DNA from: an uncultured Acidiphilium sp.
GTDB lineage: Bacteria > Bacillota > Clostridia > Christensenellales > Borkfalkiaceae
Assembly: GCA_902495325.1 (NCBI GenBank)
Contig: CABUWK010000021.1
Span: 1-36,409 of the forward strand
Reading direction: 5' to 3'
Length of the DNA stretch: 36,409 bases
The translations under genes were made by a program, and so were the position numbers. Below are positions 33,399 through 36,409 of the stretch, in pieces; position 1 is the first letter of the stretch, and the number at the start of each line of letters is the position of its first letter. The notes under the pieces are model-generated. The model did not search any database. It saw only the letters and a list, made by a program, of their open reading frames with translations, and had not been told where the DNA came from.

Positions 33399-36221
33399 AT
33401 GAATCAGGTTATCGATTATTTAAAAACCACTTTCACCACCGTACAGCTCGTCGTTTTCGGCGTTATCGCCGTCGCGCTGATCGTCGCCGTCATCCTTGCG
33501 ATCGTATTCGGTTGCAGGCGAAGCAGAAAGAACCGAGCGGCAAGGAAGGAAGAGGTCCGGAAACAGGAAGAACAGAAGATCAGACAATCTCAGCTTCTCA
33601 CTCAGGTAAATTCGGATATCAGACAGATCGAAACCGCGATGGACGAAACGGTCCGTTCCGCCGAAAAGAGGAAGAAAGAACTGAACGATCAGGAAAAGAT
33701 CATCGCCGACAGCGAAGACGTTTTAAACGCCGCCGACGAAGCGAAATTCCGCGATCTCGCCGATAAGGAAAGCGCCCTTTCTTCTCTGTATAAAAAGCAG
33801 ACGACCGGTCCTTTCAAATCGATGAAGAAAAAGAAAGCGGCGATCACGCTCGACACGCTCGAAGACGTTCAGGCGGACAAAGGCAAACTTTCCGATTCCA
33901 TCGAAGCCCGCAACCGCGACAGAGCGTACCGGAAAGAAATTCTGGATAAAAACCTCGCGCTGATCGACACCGAAACGGAAGTAAGACTGTATAACCTGAA
34001 AGCGCAGAGAGCCGAACTCGAACTCAAAAAGCACGAGATCGAAGCGGAATCCGAAAAAGCGAACGCGGTCACGGCGAAAAAGATGACGAAGAAAGAGGCG
34101 CAGAAATACGCCCTCGAACAGAACCGTCGCAAGAAAGCCGCGGAAGAAGAGGAAGAACGCAAGGCGAAGGAAGAAGTCCGTCTCGCAAAAGAAGCTTACG
34201 AGAAAGAAAAACAGCGCAGGATCCAGACGGAAAAAGAAGTCGAACTCGCGCTGGCTACCCTTCGCGATTCCGAAAAGGAAAAACGCCGCCGCGAAAACGA
34301 AGAGCGCAAACGCGCGAGAAAAGCGCAGTACATGCACCCCGTCGCGATTTCTTCCGGCAACGAACTTCTCCTTCTCGAATATGAAGAAGAAAAGGTAAAC
34401 ACCATCATCGCCGACGCGGAAGACGAAACGGAAATCGTTACCGCCGGAGAAACGGCTCCCGCAACCGAAGAGATCATCGTGACGACCGCAGAAACCGAAC
34501 AGACCGGAAGCGCAACGGAACATGCAGAGGAACCGAAGGCGGAAACCGAAACGGACGAACTTCCGCACGAAGAAGTAACTACGATCGCCGTCGAAGAAGA
34601 ACAGACGGAAGAACCGCAGGAAACCGAAAAAACGGAATCGGCTGCGGAAGCGGAAGAAGAGCCCGTTACGGCGGAAACCACCGAAGAAACGACGGAAGCT
34701 GCAGCCCCGACAGAAACCGACGTTCCGGAAGAAGCGGAACAAACCGCAGAAGAAAGCGGCTACGAAGCACCCGCCGCGGAAGAAACGGAGCAGACCGAAG
34801 AGGTTGCCGAAGCAATCGCCGAAGAAACGAAGGCGGAAGAAGGCACGGAAAACGAACAGTCTTCGGAAACGGCTGAAAATACCGAGGAAACAAAGGCGGA
34901 AGAAACCGGCTACGAAGCTCCCCTTGCGGAAGAAACGGAACAGACCGAAGAAGTTGCCGAAACCGTAACCGAAGAAGAAACCGCGGGACAACCCGAAGGA
35001 CCTGCGCTTTGCGAAACGAAAGCAGAAGATCCGGAAACGGCAGACGAGGAAGAAAACACCGCTGCGCAATCCGGAACGACGGAACAGGAAAACAAAGAAG
35101 ATAACGAAGAAATCCACGAAGAAGAGGAAGCCCTCGAAAACACGGAAGAAGAGATCGACAACGCCGTAGAGACGGAAGAAGCCTTGATCGACGCCGCAAC
35201 CGAGGAAGAAACGGTCGAAGAAGCGAAGGAAGAGATCGACAACGCCGTAGAGACGGAAGAAGCCGTGATCGACGCAGCAACCGAAGAAGAAGCGGTCGAA
35301 AACGCGGAAGAAGAGATCGACAACGCCGCGGAAACGGAAGAAGCCGTGATCGACGCCGCGACCGAAGAGGAAACGGTCGAAAACGCGGAAGAAGAGATCG
35401 ACAACGCCGTAGAAACGGAAGAAGCCGTGATCGACGCCGCGACCGAAGAAGAAACAGTCGAAAATGCGGAAGAAGAGATCGACAACGCCGTGGAAACGGA
35501 AGAAGCCGTGATCGACGCCGCGACCGAAGAAGAAACGGTTGAAAACGCAGAAGAAGAGATCGCCAACGCCGTAGAAACGGAAGAAGCCGTGATCGATACC
35601 GCCGCCGAAGAAGAAACTGCGGCAGCTGTGGCAGAACCCCTTCCCGCCAAGGAAGAGGAAAAGCCCGTCAGACTGTATCATCCGATTTACACGGACGGGA
35701 TCCCCGCCACGCCGATCAACAAAAAGAATAAGTATCAGAAACCTCTTACAAAGATCGTTGTGAAAGATCCTTCGAAACGGAGATACAGCGACCTTCCCGC
35801 AGCAAGACTTGCCGCAGCCCAGGCGGAAAAGAAAACGTCCGCGGCAGGCGAAACGTTGAAGAACAAACGCAACAAAGAGCTTGAACAGCAGGCTTTGTAC
35901 AACGGCAAATGGGTTCTCGAACAGAACGACATTTATTACGTCGCTACCCTTTATGCCGCAAACGGCGAAAAGATGATGCAGACGGAGAAATACACGAGTC
36001 TCAGCGGCATCAAAAACGGCATCGCGACGATCCGCAAGAACATGGAAGCGGGCAACGTTACGATCACCCGCGACAACGCCGGTAAATTCCGTTTCCGCAT
36101 CTATTCTTCCGGAAACCGTCTGCTCGGTACGAGTGAAAGCTATTCCACGGAATACCAGTGCGAAAAAGCTCTGGAATCCGCCAAGAAATTCAGCGAAACG
36201 GCGGTAACGATCCGTCTGTGA
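33399..36221 (+). CDS. Membrane-anchored coiled-coil protein with Glu-rich repeats and two YegP/DUF1508 units
   Basis: The start at 33399 follows AGAGGTG and gives 940 residues. Order: one transmembrane helix (about 16-38, ending CRRSRK, so the bulk is likely cytoplasmic); a highly charged helical coiled coil (about 45-310) rich in Lys, Glu and Arg; a very acidic Glu/Thr/Ala segment (330-745); six 27-residue repeats at 584-745; a basic stretch (KKNKYQKPLTKIVVKDPSKR); and at about 833-940 two DUF1508 (YegP) units, YYVATLYAANGEKMMQTEKY then KNGIATIRKN, and GKFRFRIYSSGNRLL. DUF1508 is a short beta-alpha module of unknown function, normally in tiny proteins. A structural or envelope-tethering role is possible but inferred. 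Confidence 0.85.
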   Translation: MNQVIDYLKTTFTTVQLVVFGVIAVALIVAVILAIVFGCRRSRKNRAARKEEVRKQEEQKIRQSQLLTQVNSDIRQIETAMDETVRSAEKRKKELNDQEKIIADSEDVLNAADEAKFRDLADKESALSSLYKKQTTGPFKSMKKKKAAITLDTLEDVQADKGKLSDSIEARNRDRAYRKEILDKNLALIDTETEVRLYNLKAQRAELELKKHEIEAESEKANAVTAKKMTKKEAQKYALEQNRRKKAAEEEEERKAKEEVRLAKEAYEKEKQRRIQTEKEVELALATLRDSEKEKRRRENEERKRARKAQYMHPVAISSGNELLLLEYEEEKVNTIIADAEDETEIVTAGETAPATEEIIVTTAETEQTGSATEHAEEPKAETETDELPHEEVTTIAVEEEQTEEPQETEKTESAAEAEEEPVTAETTEETTEAAAPTETDVPEEAEQTAEESGYEAPAAEETEQTEEVAEAIAEETKAEEGTENEQSSETAENTEETKAEETGYEAPLAEETEQTEEVAETVTEEETAGQPEGPALCETKAEDPETADEEENTAAQSGTTEQENKEDNEEIHEEEEALENTEEEIDNAVETEEALIDAATEEETVEEAKEEIDNAVETEEAVIDAATEEEAVENAEEEIDNAAETEEAVIDAATEEETVENAEEEIDNAVETEEAVIDAATEEETVENAEEEIDNAVETEEAVIDAATEEETVENAEEEIANAVETEEAVIDTAAEEETAAAVAEPLPAKEEEKPVRLYHPIYTDGIPATPINKKNKYQKPLTKIVVKDPSKRRYSDLPAARLAAAQAEKKTSAAGETLKNKRNKELEQQALYNGKWVLEQNDIYYVATLYAANGEKMMQTEKYTSLSGIKNGIATIRKNMEAGNVTITRDNAGKFRFRIYSSGNRLLGTSESYSTEYQCEKALESAKKFSETAVTIRL
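35148..35633 (+). repeat. Six tandem 81-bp (27-residue) repeats
   Basis: Units begin at 35148, 35229, 35310, 35391, 35472 and 35553, each 81 bases, starting EEIDNAVETEEAVID and ending around TVENAE. Units 3 to 5 are almost identical in sequence, units 1, 2 and 6 more worn. The exact period in codons and near identity suggest recent expansion by slippage or recombination, so number may vary between strains. Confidence 0.95.
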
Positions 36222-36291
36222 TCACGGGAAGAAAACCGTCCGTAAGCCTTTTATAACTGAATAAGGAACAAAAGTAAAAGACTGCGCATCC

Positions 36292-36409
36292 TGAAGTGAA
36301 CCCCAAAAGTTGGACAAAATATTTTAATTAAATGATTTGAGATTGAGTTCGGTATTGTGCCGGACTCATTTTCAATTTGAGAGATATTCTCTCATTGTTG
36401 TAGTAAGTA
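36292..36409 (-). mobile_element. Right end of an IS3-family insertion sequence
   Basis: The terminus beginning tgaagtgaaccccaaaag at 36292, followed by ttggacaaa, matches the terminal inverted repeat style of IS3-family (IS150-like) elements. The end of an OrfB-type transposase gene lies just inside it, pointing inward. The element continues past the window edge, so its other end and target duplication are not visible. Confidence 0.85.
36328..36409 (-). CDS. IS3-family transposase OrfB, C-terminal end (partial)
   Basis: The minus-strand frame ending with TAA at 36328 reads YYNNERISLKLKMSPAQYRT followed by QSQII, the usual last residues of IS3/IS150-type DDE transposases. Only about 27 codons are in the window; the catalytic core lies beyond the edge. 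No ending frameshift or damage is seen in this part. Confidence 0.88.
   Translation of the reverse strand, partial: TYYNNERISLKLKMSPAQYRTQSQII

Noticed and set aside
35148..35633. CRISPR-like array
   Set aside because: The repeats are 81 bases, contiguous without unique spacers, and codon-phased within a gene.
33723..35681. Minus-strand Phe/Arg-rich open frame opposite the repeat gene
   Set aside because: Glu codons read backwards give Phe and Ser runs. It follows the repeats and has no start signal.

Overview
The window looks like a chromosomal segment of an anaerobic Clostridia-type member of the Bacillota, probably an uncultured gut lineage. The evidence is the infC-rpmI-rplT block with a leader and intrinsic terminator, the pth-mfd-PrsA-type foldase order known from Clostridium, SigA-like promoters (TTGACA/TATAAT), AGGAGG-type ribosome binding sites, many 4-bp ATGA overlaps, Gram-positive style lipoproteins, a YwiB/DUF1934 protein and rlmH. 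The exact taxon cannot be named from sequence alone. Nearly all genes lie on the minus strand; only the glutamine amidotransferase-like gene (26158) and the long membrane protein (33399) are on plus.

Layout. (1) 1-523: no convincing gene; a palindromic repeat element and an intrinsic terminator. (2) 524-3930, read right to left: promoter, L20-leader-like attenuator, infC (non-ATG start), rpmI, rplT, a SpoU/TrmH methyltransferase, yebC, terminator, then a small acidic protein with its own promoter. (3) 3961-7049: ECF-type sigma factor, membrane anti-sigma-like protein and lipoprotein serpin, translationally coupled by 4-bp overlaps. (4) 7159-13507: pth, mfd and a very large PrsA/SurA-like lipoprotein. 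(5) 13532-14692: prs with its own promoter and terminator.

(6) 14768-25320: a long tightly packed unit, patatin-like lipase, aroC, aroB, aroA-aroE fusion, aroQ, aroK, ABC transporter, CPBP protease, rlmH, tadA. Five genes encode all six steps from DAHP to chorismate; DAHP synthase itself is not in the window. (7) 25440-26793: MTA/SAH nucleosidase divergent from a probably leaderless class-I glutamine amidotransferase. (8) 26848-29384: a Rho paralogue that has lost the Walker A motif and other ATPase residues, then a metallo-beta-lactamase-fold hydrolase and a DUF1934 protein. (9) 29430-33143: three coupled genes, a BaiN/HI0933-type flavoprotein, a COG2509-type FAD dehydrogenase and a RimK-like ATP-grasp ligase. 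(10) 33399-36221: a 940-residue membrane-anchored coiled-coil protein with a Glu-rich middle, six 27-residue repeats and two C-terminal YegP/DUF1508 units. (11) 36292-36409: the end of an IS3-family insertion sequence running off the window.

The strongest candidates for new biology are the Rho-like pseudo-ATPase, the sigma/anti-sigma/serpin operon, the AroA-AroE fusion, and the repeat/DUF1508 membrane protein.
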